Part shown: positions 32,187 to 40,817 of the stretch, piece after piece
Position numbering within the stretch: position 1 is the stretch's first letter
How the letters are laid out: each line of letters opens with the position of its first letter
NCBI GenBank assembly: GCA_963820055.1
Contig: CAWFYJ010000004.1
Location: forward strand, 124,001-188,000
DNA length: 64,000 nt
Source of the DNA: RHKX01 sp963820055
GTDB taxonomy: Bacteria; Actinomycetota; Thermoleophilia; Solirubrobacterales; 70-9
Reading direction: 5' to 3'
Position numbers and translations under genes: made by a program
Notes under the pieces: generated by a model
What the model was told of the DNA's origin: nothing
The model's input: the letters and a program-made list of their open reading frames with translations, nothing else
Databases searched by the model: none

Positions 32187-33458
32187 ATGACCGAACAGCT
32201 TTCCACGCAAGGTCCGCGAATCGAAACCGACGTATTCGCCAAGGCCCGCGACCACGACCGCCGCGAGATCCTCGAGCTCGCCGAGAAGGCGGACATGATG
32301 CCCTACTTCCGGCTCCTCACCTCCCAGGCGGGACCGGTGGTCGAGATGGAGGGCCGCGAGACACTGATGCTCGGGTCGAACAACTATCTGGGCCTTACCG
32401 GGGACCCCCGGGTCAAGGCCGCCGCTCGCGACGCCCTCGACACCTATGGGACCGCGCTGACCGGCTCGCGCCTGCTGAACGGGACGATCCCACTCCACAT
32501 CGAGCTCGAGGAGGAGCTCGCCGACTGGATGGGCACCGAGGCCGCCCTCGTCTTCACGACCGGCTACCAGGCGAACGTCGGCTGCATCGGGACGATCCTC
32601 GGGCCCGGCGACACGGTCATCTGCGACTCCGGAGACCACGCTTCGATCCTCGACGGCTGCCGGCTCTCCGGCGCAAAGCTCCGCCCCTTCCGTCACAACC
32701 GGATGGACAAGCTCGAGCGGATGCTCGAACGTGCCGCCGGTGACGGTGGCGGCGTGCTCGTCGTCGTCGACGGGGTCTTCTCGATGGAGGGCGACATCTG
32801 CCCGCTCACCGAGGTCGTCGCCCTCTGCGAGCGCTACGGCGCCCGGCTGATGGTCGACGAGGCGCACGGGGTCGGCGCGCTCGGCGCCCGCGGCGCCGGT
32901 GCCAGCGAGCTGCTCGGCGTCGAGGGCTCGGTCGACCTGCGGATGGGCACGTTCTCGAAGAGCTTCGCCTCGTGCGGCGGCTTCATCGCCGGCCCGGCGG
33001 AGGTCATCGACTACCTCCGGATCGCCGCACGCTCCTTCCTGTTCAGCGCCGCGGCCGTCCCGGCGGCGGTCGGCGCCGCCCTCGGCGCGCTGCGGATAAT
33101 CCGCGAAGAGGGGCCGGAGCTGATCGCCAAGCTGCTCGACAACGCCGCCTACCTGCACAGCGGGCTGACCGGCCTCGGCCTGCGGGTCGTCGAGCCGACG
33201 ACGCTTCCCGATGGCAGCGAGGCGCTGACACCCATCGTTCCGATAATCATCGGCGAGGACGTCCGGGCGGCGATGCTCTGGAAGGCGCTGTTCGAAGAGG
33301 GCCTCTACACGAACGTCGCCCTGCACCCCGCCGTTCCGCCGGCCGGCGCCCTGCTCAGGACGAGCCTGATGGCGACCCACGAGACCGAGCATCTCGACCG
33401 CGCGCTGGCGATCTTCGAGCGGGTCATCGAGCGCTCGCCCGAGCTCGTATCCGGCTGA
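32187..33458 (+). CDS. Alpha-oxoamine synthase (PLP-dependent, KBL/BioF/SPT-like)
   Basis: A 423-residue class II aminotransferase-fold enzyme that condenses an amino acid with an acyl-CoA and releases CO2. The PLP lysine is Lys258 in TFSKSFASCGGF; SNNYLGLTGD near the N-terminus, DSGDHASILDG and VDEAHGVGALG are family blocks. BioF, KBL and serine palmitoyltransferase share these, so the substrates cannot be fixed. No biotin or threonine genes are adjacent. The stand-alone location and the MMPYFRLL N-terminal segment leave a sphingolipid-like or other lipid role open. Convergent or divergent neighbours are unrelated. Confidence 0.88.
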   Translation: MTEQLSTQGPRIETDVFAKARDHDRREILELAEKADMMPYFRLLTSQAGPVVEMEGRETLMLGSNNYLGLTGDPRVKAAARDALDTYGTALTGSRLLNGTIPLHIELEEELADWMGTEAALVFTTGYQANVGCIGTILGPGDTVICDSGDHASILDGCRLSGAKLRPFRHNRMDKLERMLERAAGDGGGVLVVVDGVFSMEGDICPLTEVVALCERYGARLMVDEAHGVGALGARGAGASELLGVEGSVDLRMGTFSKSFASCGGFIAGPAEVIDYLRIAARSFLFSAAAVPAAVGAALGALRIIREEGPELIAKLLDNAAYLHSGLTGLGLRVVEPTTLPDGSEALTPIVPIIIGEDVRAAMLWKALFEEGLYTNVALHPAVPPAGALLRTSLMATHETEHLDRALAIFERVIERSPELVSG

Positions 33459-33796
33459 TCGCGGACACCGTCACAGGCGATTGGTGTCCTGATTCATTAC
33501 CCCTCTTCGGGTAGTTTCGACTTGTCCGTTTAGGCACAAGAGGGAATATCGCCCTCGAGCCCCTCAAAAACATGCTCTTAGCGGGCGCCGCGGACGGAAT
33601 CGAGGGGGCGAGGGGGGCACGTCCCGCCCGCGGTCACTAGGCTGCCCAACGCACCGAACGCTACCGGGGTAGGAGCGAGTCGGAGGGGCCTTGTGTAAGG
33701 CCTCCCGGATCCTTGATCCGAGGACGGATCGCCCCCGTTCGGCGCGGAAAAACCTAAGTCAATCACCACCGCTCTCAAGCAGGAGGAGGAGTGAGT
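33459..33796 (+). other. Long leader with stacked hairpins upstream of integration host factor
   Basis: No gene in this 338-base gap. A small hairpin TACCC/GGGTA (33498-33513) may end the aminotransferase transcript. TTGTCC (33522-33527) and GAATAT (33544-33549), 16 bases apart, form a plausible promoter for the next gene, giving a leader of about 240 bases. In that leader GGAGGGGCCTT/AAGGCCTCC (33682-33705) and GGATC-CTT-GATCC (33707-33719) fold back to back. Confidence 0.5.
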
Positions 33797-34135
33797 ATGG
33801 AAGCTGCCTCGACGGCTGCGCCAGCCGCTGTGCCGCAACATATCCGTGCCCTCGAGCACGCAAACCGGGTCCGTCTCGCGCGCGCCGCGCTGAAGCGCTC
33901 GGTTCGGGCCGGAGATCTAAGGGTGGAGCAGATCGTTCGCTCCTGTCCCTGGGAGGCCGAGACGATGACCGTCTCGGAGTTGCTGCGCAGCCAGTCGCGC
34001 TGGGGCCGAACGAGGACCCGCAAGTTCCTGGTACCGCTGGCCGTGAACGAGAATCGTCAGCTCGGCCGGCTCACGCTGCGTCAACGGGAAGCGCTCGCAG
34101 GCGCTCTCGAGGAAAAGCAGGCCTCACGCCGCTGA
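33797..34135 (+). CDS. mihF: Integration host factor, actinobacterial type (mIHF)
   Basis: A 112-residue basic nucleoid-associated protein. It has the actinobacterial IHF pattern: an N-terminal ALEHANRVRLARAALKRSVRAG helix pair, a central TMTVSELLRSQSRWGRTRTRKFL helix-turn segment, and the C-terminal LTLRQREALAGAL helix. It is unrelated in fold to E. coli IHF. The family bends or condenses DNA. AGGAGGAGG at 33781-33789 fixes the ATG at 33797 rather than the GTG at 33791. It has its own leader and terminator. Confidence 0.9.
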   Translation: MEAASTAAPAAVPQHIRALEHANRVRLARAALKRSVRAGDLRVEQIVRSCPWEAETMTVSELLRSQSRWGRTRTRKFLVPLAVNENRQLGRLTLRQREALAGALEEKQASRR

Positions 34136-34152
34136 TCTGAGTCCGTCCAGTT

Positions 34153-34184
34153 GCCGGCCCGGGGGTGGAGAGCCTCGGGCCGGC
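34153..34184 (+). terminator. Terminator-like hairpin after mihF
   Basis: GCCGGCCCG pairs perfectly with CGGGCCGGC across a 14-base loop, starting 18 bases after the stop. There is no U-tract. Confidence 0.55.
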
Positions 34185-34224
34185 GACGTTGCCTCCCGGC
34201 CCCCGCGGCCGCCTCTCCCAGCCC

Positions 34225-34791
34225 TCAGCGGCGCTTGCGCTCGCGAAGCGGCGAGAACCTGTACCGGTCGCCGCCGGAGCGGCTGCTGAACGCCCGCGTC
34301 AGCAGCAGCGCCGCGACGATGAACACCGCGACCCCGATCGCCGCCCGGGCGATCGGCGGCAGGCCGCCGGGCTCGAGGTAGAAGAGCAGGCCGAGGACGA
34401 TCAGCGCCGGCACGCCGGCGAGCAGCGCGGTGTGGGAGCGGTAACCGGCGAAGTGCTCGCGGATCGTCACCTCGAGGCCGCCGATCGACCCGAGGGCGAG
34501 GCCCGCGGCGATCAGGATCGGGCCGCGGGTCCCGCCGACGACGAAGAAGCCGAGGATCAGCATGATGATTCCGGCGAGCACGCAGAGCTCGACCAGGGGG
34601 AAGCTCCCCCAGGGAGCCTCCGGCGGCTCGTCGTCGGGACGCAGCGACGAGCGGCGCGGCGCCGCCTTCGCCGGGGTCGCCTTGACGGCCGCCGCCGCGG
34701 GTGCGTCGTCCTCGGGCGCGGCTGCGTCCGTCGAGACGGGGGCGCTGCGGGTACGGCGCTTGCGTCGCTTACGCGACTTCGACGATGCCAT
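34225..34791 (-). CDS. Membrane protein with basic, disordered N-terminus
   Basis: A 188-residue protein of unknown function. Residues 1-60 are basic then Ala/Pro-rich (MASSKSRKRRKRRTRS opening), followed by about four membrane helices (roughly 67-170) and a basic C-terminus. It begins 27 bases after the stop of the upstream Cys-tailed protein gene on the same strand, so they may be co-transcribed. No catalytic motif is visible. Confidence 0.65.
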   Translation of the reverse strand: MASSKSRKRRKRRTRSAPVSTDAAAPEDDAPAAAAVKATPAKAAPRRSSLRPDDEPPEAPWGSFPLVELCVLAGIIMLILGFFVVGGTRGPILIAAGLALGSIGGLEVTIREHFAGYRSHTALLAGVPALIVLGLLFYLEPGGLPPIARAAIGVAVFIVAALLLTRAFSSRSGGDRYRFSPLRERKRR

Positions 34792-34818
34792 CGTTCTCGC
34801 TTCCGCCGGGGCGCGCTC

Positions 34819-35325
34819 TCAGCACGCCCCGCAGGCTAAGGGACAGCCGGAGGACAGCTTCACCCGCCACCAGCCGGCGAGCATGCCGAGCAGCCCCCAG
34901 CGCGGCCGCGAGTGCCAGTGCTTGCAGCTCGGCTCGCCGATCTCCTCACCGCGGACGCGGACCCACTGGTGCTCGGCCGGGTCGGCGATCATCCGCTCGA
35001 CCAGCGCCCGGGTCTCCTCCTCGGCCTCGGCTCGGCGGGCGATCTCGGCGCGCGCTTCGGCGAGCCGGTCGGCGAGGGCGTCGCGGGTGCGCTCGAGCTC
35101 GGCGAGGCCGAGGACGCGCGGGCCGCCGGCGGCGCCGACGTTCCACTCGATCCCGAGTCGCGGGAAGGTCGAGGCGAAGAGCTCGGAGAGCTCGCGCTCC
35201 ATCCGTGCGATCTGGGCGCGCAACGAGGAGCGGGCCCCCTGCAGGTCGAACTCGGTCGGCACGGGCGCGCCCGTGACCGGCCCCTGCATCCCTGACTTCG
35301 GATCGTGCTCCAGAAGCTCCGCCAC
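34819..35325 (-). CDS. Conserved-looking protein with coiled-coil centre and Cys-rich tail
   Basis: A 168-residue protein not recognised as a named family. The centre (about residues 70-112, ELERTRDALADRLAEARAEI) is a coiled coil. The C-terminus is Trp-rich (GMLAGWWRVKLSSG) and ends in CPLACGAC, three cysteines spaced C-x4-C-x2-C at the very end, with one more Cys in PSCKHWHSRPRWG. That could bind a metal or anchor a cofactor. GTG start with AAGGAG six bases upstream. Confidence 0.6.
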   Translation of the reverse strand: MAELLEHDPKSGMQGPVTGAPVPTEFDLQGARSSLRAQIARMERELSELFASTFPRLGIEWNVGAAGGPRVLGLAELERTRDALADRLAEARAEIARRAEAEEETRALVERMIADPAEHQWVRVRGEEIGEPSCKHWHSRPRWGLLGMLAGWWRVKLSSGCPLACGAC

Positions 35326-35413
35326 CGGCGCTCCTTCCCTGATCGAGGTCGGATCATTGTAACCGCCCCAGGGGCCGGCGAAGCCGGAACCTTCACCGTC
35401 GGCCCCGGCGTGC

Positions 35414-36076
35414 TCAGTCGCCCGTGAGCACCTCGGCGGCCATCCAGAGCGCCTCCTCGACCGCGATCTCGGGAACCCCGGCGACGCCGACCACGAGCAG
35501 CATCGTCCGCTGCGTCGCCGGCGTCACCCCGCGACCCGAGGCGAGAGCCCCGAACAGGAGCGCGAGCGGCCGCGCGTCGTCGGCGATCACGAGGGTGCCT
35601 GCGGGAAGCTCGCCGGGACGGCCCTCGAGTGCCTCCCCCTCCCCGGTCGGGCGAATCGCCGGGCGGCCGGTCACCGCGTCGGCGTCGAACGCGATGACCG
35701 GCACCCCCGACTCGATCATCGCGATCGTCAGGGCATCGTCGAGAAGGTTGTCGCTGACGAACCCGCCCTTCAGCATCCGGTCGAGGACGGCCTGCTCGGG
35801 CGGCGGCGGCTGCTCGTCCGGGTCGAGCCCGATGTGGCGGTAGAAGACGCGGTAGGCCCAGGGGATCGGCTTCGTCCGGAACGCCACCGCCTGCGGGCCC
35901 GCGAACCGGTCCGAGAGCGCGGCGAGCCGGCGCTTCAATGCGCGTGGGCTCCGCCCCGATCCGTGCGGCACCTCGAGCCAGCGCAGGTAGAGGCCGGGGA
36001 ACTCGTCGCGGAGGGCCGGGTCGACCGCACCGCGCTCGGCCAGCGGCAGTTCGTCTGCTCCCGCCCCGTCCGCCAT
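35414..36076 (-). CDS. B3/B4 domain protein (PheT-like tRNA-binding fold)
   Basis: A 220-residue stand-alone B3/B4 domain, the editing-like domain of the phenylalanyl-tRNA synthetase beta chain. The recognisable block is KPIPWAYRVFYRHIGLDPD followed by LKGGFVSDNLLDDALTIAM. Single-domain homologues exist in many bacteria with no proven role; tRNA or amino-acid binding is inferred. The ATG is one base after the stop of the thioredoxin-fold gene, so it closes that operon. Confidence 0.8.
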   Translation of the reverse strand: MADGAGADELPLAERGAVDPALRDEFPGLYLRWLEVPHGSGRSPRALKRRLAALSDRFAGPQAVAFRTKPIPWAYRVFYRHIGLDPDEQPPPPEQAVLDRMLKGGFVSDNLLDDALTIAMIESGVPVIAFDADAVTGRPAIRPTGEGEALEGRPGELPAGTLVIADDARPLALLFGALASGRGVTPATQRTMLLVVGVAGVPEIAVEEALWMAAEVLTGD

Positions 36077-36077
36077 C

Positions 36078-36866
36078 TCAGCGGACCTGGGCCTCGCGCT
36101 TGCGGGTCGCCTCGATCAGCCCATCGACGATCCCGGCGAGTTCCGGCGTCGTGTAGTTGCCGGCGCGGATCTTCTCCGCGTAGAGGATCCCGCCGGGATA
36201 GGCGAGCACGACCGTCGGGCAGACACCGACGCGGTAGAGGTTCGATACGGCGCCGTCACGGTCGAGGCCGACGGGGACGGTCCAGCCGCGTTCGCGAATG
36301 ATGCCCGCAACCGTCTCGGGGTCGTCGCGCACGTTGACGCTGAGGAAGTTGACCCGTCCCGCGTAGCGGTCGGCGACCTCGTCGAAGGCGTCCTGGCTCG
36401 GAGTGCAGTCGCCGCCGCGCGTGAACCAGAACGAGATCGCGAGCGGCTTGTCGAAGAGGTCGCAGACGCGAATCGCGCCCTCGGTCGTGATCTCGCAGGC
36501 GGGCGTCCGGACGTCGCCGTCCGGGCACGGATTGCGCGAGCTGTCGCAGTCGTCCTGGGCGATGTTGGCGTCGGCGTCGACCCCGGCGAGGGCGTCCGGC
36601 ACCGCGAAGCCGGCCAGCGGCACCCCGCGCGGGAGGAGGATGCCGGTGTCGTCGTTGCCCAGCAGGTTGAGCAGCGCGACGATGATCAGGGCGAAGAAGG
36701 CGAGGCCGACGAACATCGAGTACCGGCCGCTCGGCCGCGGACGGTCGGGGCTTGCGAGCCCGCGCGGCTTGCGGCCGGGCTTCTCGTCGTTTTCCCGGCG
36801 CTCGGGCCGGTCCGGTGGCTCCTCGTCCTCGGGCCACCAGCCGCCGCGGCGATCGTCGTCGTCCAT
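36078..36866 (-). CDS. Membrane-anchored thioredoxin-fold (TlpA-like) protein
   Basis: A 262-residue protein with a charged cytoplasmic N-terminus (residues 1-47), one membrane helix (FVGLAFFALIIVALLNLLG, about 51-69) and an external thioredoxin-like domain. Family marks are LDKPLAISFWFTRGG-like strand spacing, NFLSVNVRDDPE and the cis-proline GVCPTVVLAYPGG. The active-site position reads TRGGDCTPS, leaving a single Cys rather than the usual CxxC, so it may not be a dithiol reductase. The start is two bases after the MMPL stop. Confidence 0.78.
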   Translation of the reverse strand: MDDDDRRGGWWPEDEEPPDRPERRENDEKPGRKPRGLASPDRPRPSGRYSMFVGLAFFALIIVALLNLLGNDDTGILLPRGVPLAGFAVPDALAGVDADANIAQDDCDSSRNPCPDGDVRTPACEITTEGAIRVCDLFDKPLAISFWFTRGGDCTPSQDAFDEVADRYAGRVNFLSVNVRDDPETVAGIIRERGWTVPVGLDRDGAVSNLYRVGVCPTVVLAYPGGILYAEKIRAGNYTTPELAGIVDGLIEATRKREAQVR

Positions 36867-36868
36867 GG

Positions 36869-39463
36869 TCACGCCGGAGCGTCGGCGCCCCGGCGCGAGC
36901 GCAGCGAGGCGAGCGACCGGCGTATGGCCGGCAGCGGATGGAAGCCCTGCTCCGCCCAGACGAGCGCCGCCGGAAGGACGAGCATGACCCCTGCGAGGGC
37001 AACCGTCAGGTCGACGACGGTGACGATCCCGAAGTCGCGCAGCATCGTGATCCGGCTGAACGCGAGGACGCCGAAGCCGGCGATCGAGGTGACGCCGGAG
37101 GCGAGGACGGCCGTGCCCGTCCGCGAATAGGTGGCGCGCAGCGACTCGCCGACGCTGAGCCCGCGGGCGCGCTCCTCGTGATAGCGGGCGGCGAGGATCA
37201 CGCTGAACTCGGTCGCCACCGCAATTACGAGCGCGCCGAGCGTCGCCGACATCGGATTGAGCGGGATGTCGATCGCCTCGAGCACGAGCGCCGACCATCC
37301 GGTCGCGAGGGCGATCGGCAGGAGCGGAACGAGCGCGCGGGCAGCCGACCTGTAGACCGCGAGCAGGACGAGGCCGACCGCGAACAGTCCGGCGAGCGCG
37401 AGCCAGTAGCGCGAGCCCGAGAGCTCGGCGCTCGCGTCGGCGGTCAGCACGGGGAGCCCGACGACCTCGGCCTGGACCCCGTCCGGCGGGTCGAGCTCGG
37501 AGCGGATCTCGGCGATCAGCTGCTCCTGCTCGTCGAGCGGCATCACCGGGATCAGAAACGACAGGGCGGCGACGTCGCCGGCGTCGGAGCGGGAGAGGAT
37601 CGCCTGCGAGAAGTACTCGGGGACCGCGCCGAGGACGGCGTCGATCCGCTGCTGGTCGGGCGGCTGGCCGGAGCTCAGATCGAAGAGGTCGGAGAGGGCC
37701 GGGCCCGGGCAGACCTCGGCCGACTCGGCCAGGCAGTTCGGAGTCGTCGGGCCGAAGCCGTGCTCGCTCAGCACCCGCTGCTTGAAGTCGCTCATCCAGG
37801 TGATCGCCGCGGGCGAGGTCACGTCGCCGGAGAGGACGACGTCGAGCTCCTGCGAGACCCCCGTCGCGGCTCTGGAGCCGGTCGACCGACTGCAGGGCCG
37901 GCAGATCGGAGGGGACCAGCTCGCGGATGTCGCTGACCACCTTCGTGCCGGTGCCGGCGACCCAGCCGGTCACGGCGAGCACGGTCGCGACGATGAGCAC
38001 GCGGCCGGGCTGCTCGATCGCCGCGGCCAGGGCGCGCTCCCATCCGGCCGCGGCGCGGCGGCGGCCGGCGGCCCAGACCGCGGCGATCGCGGCCGTCCGG
38101 CGGCGGCAAGCGAACGGCCGGCATCGCCCGAGCGCGCCGTGGCGGAGCGCGTCCAGCGCCCGGCGCGGTCGCGCCGGGCGTCGGCTGCGGGCCGGGCCAT
38201 CGAGAGCGCCGCGAGACCGGCGGTCAGGGAGATCGCGAGCGCCGCGGCGATGCCGGCGACGAGCGCGATCGCGAACTCGCGCACCATCGGGATCGGCGAG
38301 AGGGTCAGGGTCAGGAACCCGACTGCGGTCGCGAGTGCTGCCGTCGCGATGACCGGCCCGCCCTGCATCGCCGCGGTGACGGCAGCCGCGGGCGGGCGAC
38401 GGCCCCCCTCGGCCGCCTCGCGGAACCGCGCCTGGAGCTGGATCGCGTAGTCGACCGCCAGCCCGATCACGACAGGCAGGACCGCCACGGAAGCCATCGT
38501 CAGCGAGCCGCCGAGCAACGAGAGCAGGCCGAAGGCGAATCCGGCCGAGCCGACGGCGATCAGCAGCGGCAGGAGCCGCAGCGGCGGCCCGAACACGATC
38601 AGCAGCACGATGCCCATGACCAGCAGCGCGGCCGTGAAGAGGATCGCGATCTGGCTCCCGAGCTCGTCGGCGAGGCCCTGGACGACGACCGGGATGCCGG
38701 AGATCTCGTAGCTGCCGTCCTGGAGCGCGAACTGGCTGGAGCCGACGGCCGTGCGGATCAGGGAGATCGCATCGCGGCGGTCGCTCTCGGAGACGCCGGG
38801 CTGGAGCCGGATCGAGATCAACGCGCCGCGATCGCTCGGGAAGAGGTATCCGAACTTCGACTTCGGCGGCGCGCCGGGCTGCGTCTGGTCGAAGACGATC
38901 GAGGCGACGAACTGCCGGTTGTCGATCGACAGCCCCTGCAGCACCGTCGCCGGGCTGAGGCCGGTCGAGAGGAACTGGCGCATCATCTGCTGCTGCTCCT
39001 GCGGCGAGGCGCTCTTCAGCGCCTGCAGCTGCTGCGCGATCGCCTCGGTCGAGCGCGCCGCCGCCTCGTTGATGAACGTGGCCGGCCCGAAGACCACCCG
39101 CGTCGCCCCGAGGTCGGCGATGTCCTTGCAGACCTCGGCCGCGTACTGGCCGCTCGGATCGGGCCGCCCCGCCAGACACGTCTCGAGCGCCAGCAGCCGA
39201 TCGATGTTGCCGGTCAGCATCAGCTTCTGGAGATCACCCTCTGCGAGGACGACGATTGCGTCGTCGCCGAAGCGGTCGCGGAACTGCTGGGTCCCCTCGA
39301 ACGCCGCCGACCCGTTGTCGACGAGCTTGTCCGTGCCCGCATCCGGCGACAGGCGCATCGCCCCGATCACGGCCACGATCGCCACGACGGAGACCACACC
39401 GGCGATCACCGCAGCCGGATGGGTCACCGACCACTCCCCTATACGACCGAGCAGGCGCCTCAC
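36869..39463 (-). pseudogene. MMPL/RND family transporter, interrupted by two compensating indels
   Basis: A transporter of about 864 residues with the RND layout: two halves, each with a large external loop and about six helices. The first half (GTG at 39463) has the sterol-sensing-like block VLPVVIGLAVDYAIQLQARF; the second has LGALVIAVATEFSVILAARY. About 38110 the reading frame shifts so that AAIAAVWAAG to LQSVDRLQS lies in another frame, and about 37870 an extra C returns it to the first frame (VSQELDVVLSGDV). Net frame is kept, and codon use is normal throughout. MMPL proteins export lipids or cell-wall precursors. It sits between the MCE-type ABC genes and a TlpA-like gene. Confidence 0.82.
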
Positions 39464-39827
39464 GGACTAGAGATTAGGAGGGTTGGGGGTCGGGGACGCC
39501 GGGCCCGTTGTTGGACGAATGGGGCCGGGCGGCGATGCCACCGGCCTCCGGCTCTTCGGAGTTCGGCCGGTGGCAACGCCGCCCGGCCCCGCGAAGCGCA
39601 ACTGCAGGCGCGTCCGGCGCGGACGCCAACCGCGATGCAGCGAGCGGGCGCGAAGCGGGTCGTGGGCCATTTCCGTCGCACCCTGCGTCGGAATCGGCCC
39701 GCGAGCATCTCGTGGGCGGGAAACCTTGGACTATCAGAGGAATTCCGCCCGCGAGCGAGCTTTCGCACCTCTCCCCCCTCACTGCCCAAACCCGACGAGG
39801 ACGCCGAGCAGCGGCGCCCCAGCCCGC
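39464..39827. other. 364-base non-coding block with very long inverted repeat
   Basis: No gene supported. The main feature is a hairpin at 39521-39590: GGGGCCGGGCGGCG pairs with CGCCGCCCGGCCCC, then after an A-A mismatch TGCCACCGGCC pairs with GGCCGGTGGCA, 25 bp in all, with an 18-base loop. A second hairpin GGGCC-TTCCG...CGGAA-GGCCC lies at 39664-39700, and GGGCGG/CCGCCC at 39714-39750. CCCTCACTGCCCA (39776-39788) is the exact reverse of the motif shared with other gaps. Confidence 0.7.
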
Positions 39828-40796
39828 CTAGTCCATCGCGAGCGGGCCGTCGACCTCGGCGTTGAGGAACTGCCGGACGAAGTCGTTGTCCGAGTTGAAC
39901 AGCTCCTCGCTCGGGCCGCTCTCGACGATCCGGCCCTTCCAGAGGACGGCGATGAAGTCGGCGATCCGGCGGGCGGTTCCGAGGTCGTGGCTGATGACCA
40001 TGTAACAGCCGCCGTTCTCCTCGTGGATCTCGCGGATCAGCTCGCAGAGCAGGGCGGTCCGCACCGGGTCGAGGCCGGAGTCGGGCTCGTCGAAGAAGAC
40101 GATCGCCGGGTCGAGCACGAGGGCGCGGGCGAACCCGGCGCGCTTGCGCATCCCGCCCGAGAGCTCGTTGGGCATCTTGTAGTGCGCCTCGGCGAGGCCG
40201 ACCTCGAGGAGTCGCCGGTTGACGATCTCGGCGATCTCGTCCTCGGACTTGTCGGTGTGCTGGCGGAGCGGGAAGGCCGTGTTGTCGTAGATGTTCATCG
40301 AGCCGAACAGCGCGCCGTCCTGGAAGAGCAGGCCGAACTTCTTGCGCATCTCGAAGAGCTCGTCGTCGGTCATCGCGGGGACCGACTCGCCGTGGACGAG
40401 GATGTCGCCCGCGTCCGGGTAGAGCAGTCCGACGATCAGCTTGATGAGCACGCTCTTGCCGGTGCCCGACGGTCCGAGGACCATCGAGACCTCGTCGTCG
40501 GGAAGGCCGAGGTTGAGACCGTTCTGGATCCGCGTGTTGCCGAACTGCTTGACGAGGTCGATGACCTCGATCGCGTCGGTGCCGCCGTGATCGCGCTTCT
40601 CGCCGGTATGCCAGCGGTAGGGGTCGGTGTCGCTCGGCTCGACGCCGGGGATCGTGTAGTCCTGGTTCAGCTTGCCGAGCTCGGGAGCCGCGGAATCGGG
40701 ATCGCCGCCGATCGGGCCGCTCGCCGGCGCCTGCGCAGGCGGCGTCGGAACCGGTCGGCCCTCGTGCATGTGCTGTCCCTGTTCCTCTTCCGCCAC
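39828..40796 (-). CDS. MCE-type ABC transporter ATPase (MlaF/Mkl-like)
   Basis: A 322-residue ATPase for an MCE-type lipid transporter. A Pro-rich N-terminal extension (about residues 1-75) precedes the ABC domain, with Walker A GPSGTGKS, signature ELSGGMRKRAGFARA, Walker B AIVFFDEPDSGLD and H-loop VISHDLG. The GSMNIYDNTAFPL segment after the Q-loop is typical of the MlaF/Mkl branch. It is third in a minus-strand operon after two MlaE/YrbE permeases. Confidence 0.93.
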   Translation of the reverse strand: MAEEEQGQHMHEGRPVPTPPAQAPASGPIGGDPDSAAPELGKLNQDYTIPGVEPSDTDPYRWHTGEKRDHGGTDAIEVIDLVKQFGNTRIQNGLNLGLPDDEVSMVLGPSGTGKSVLIKLIVGLLYPDAGDILVHGESVPAMTDDELFEMRKKFGLLFQDGALFGSMNIYDNTAFPLRQHTDKSEDEIAEIVNRRLLEVGLAEAHYKMPNELSGGMRKRAGFARALVLDPAIVFFDEPDSGLDPVRTALLCELIREIHEENGGCYMVISHDLGTARRIADFIAVLWKGRIVESGPSEELFNSDNDFVRQFLNAEVDGPLAMD

Positions 40797-40817
40797 GGTT
40801 CCTCCTAGCTCGAGTGC

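Noticed and set aside
31803..33392. 529-residue minus-strand frame opposite the alpha-oxoamine synthase gene
   Set aside because: Only the last 107 residues, starting at 32126, look like a real membrane protein; the rest is antisense to the PLP enzyme.
36078..39179. A single 1033-residue minus-strand frame joining MMPL and thioredoxin regions
   Set aside because: Only the last 262 residues (thioredoxin-fold gene) and about 80 residues in the frameshifted MMPL segment are real; the rest is out of frame.
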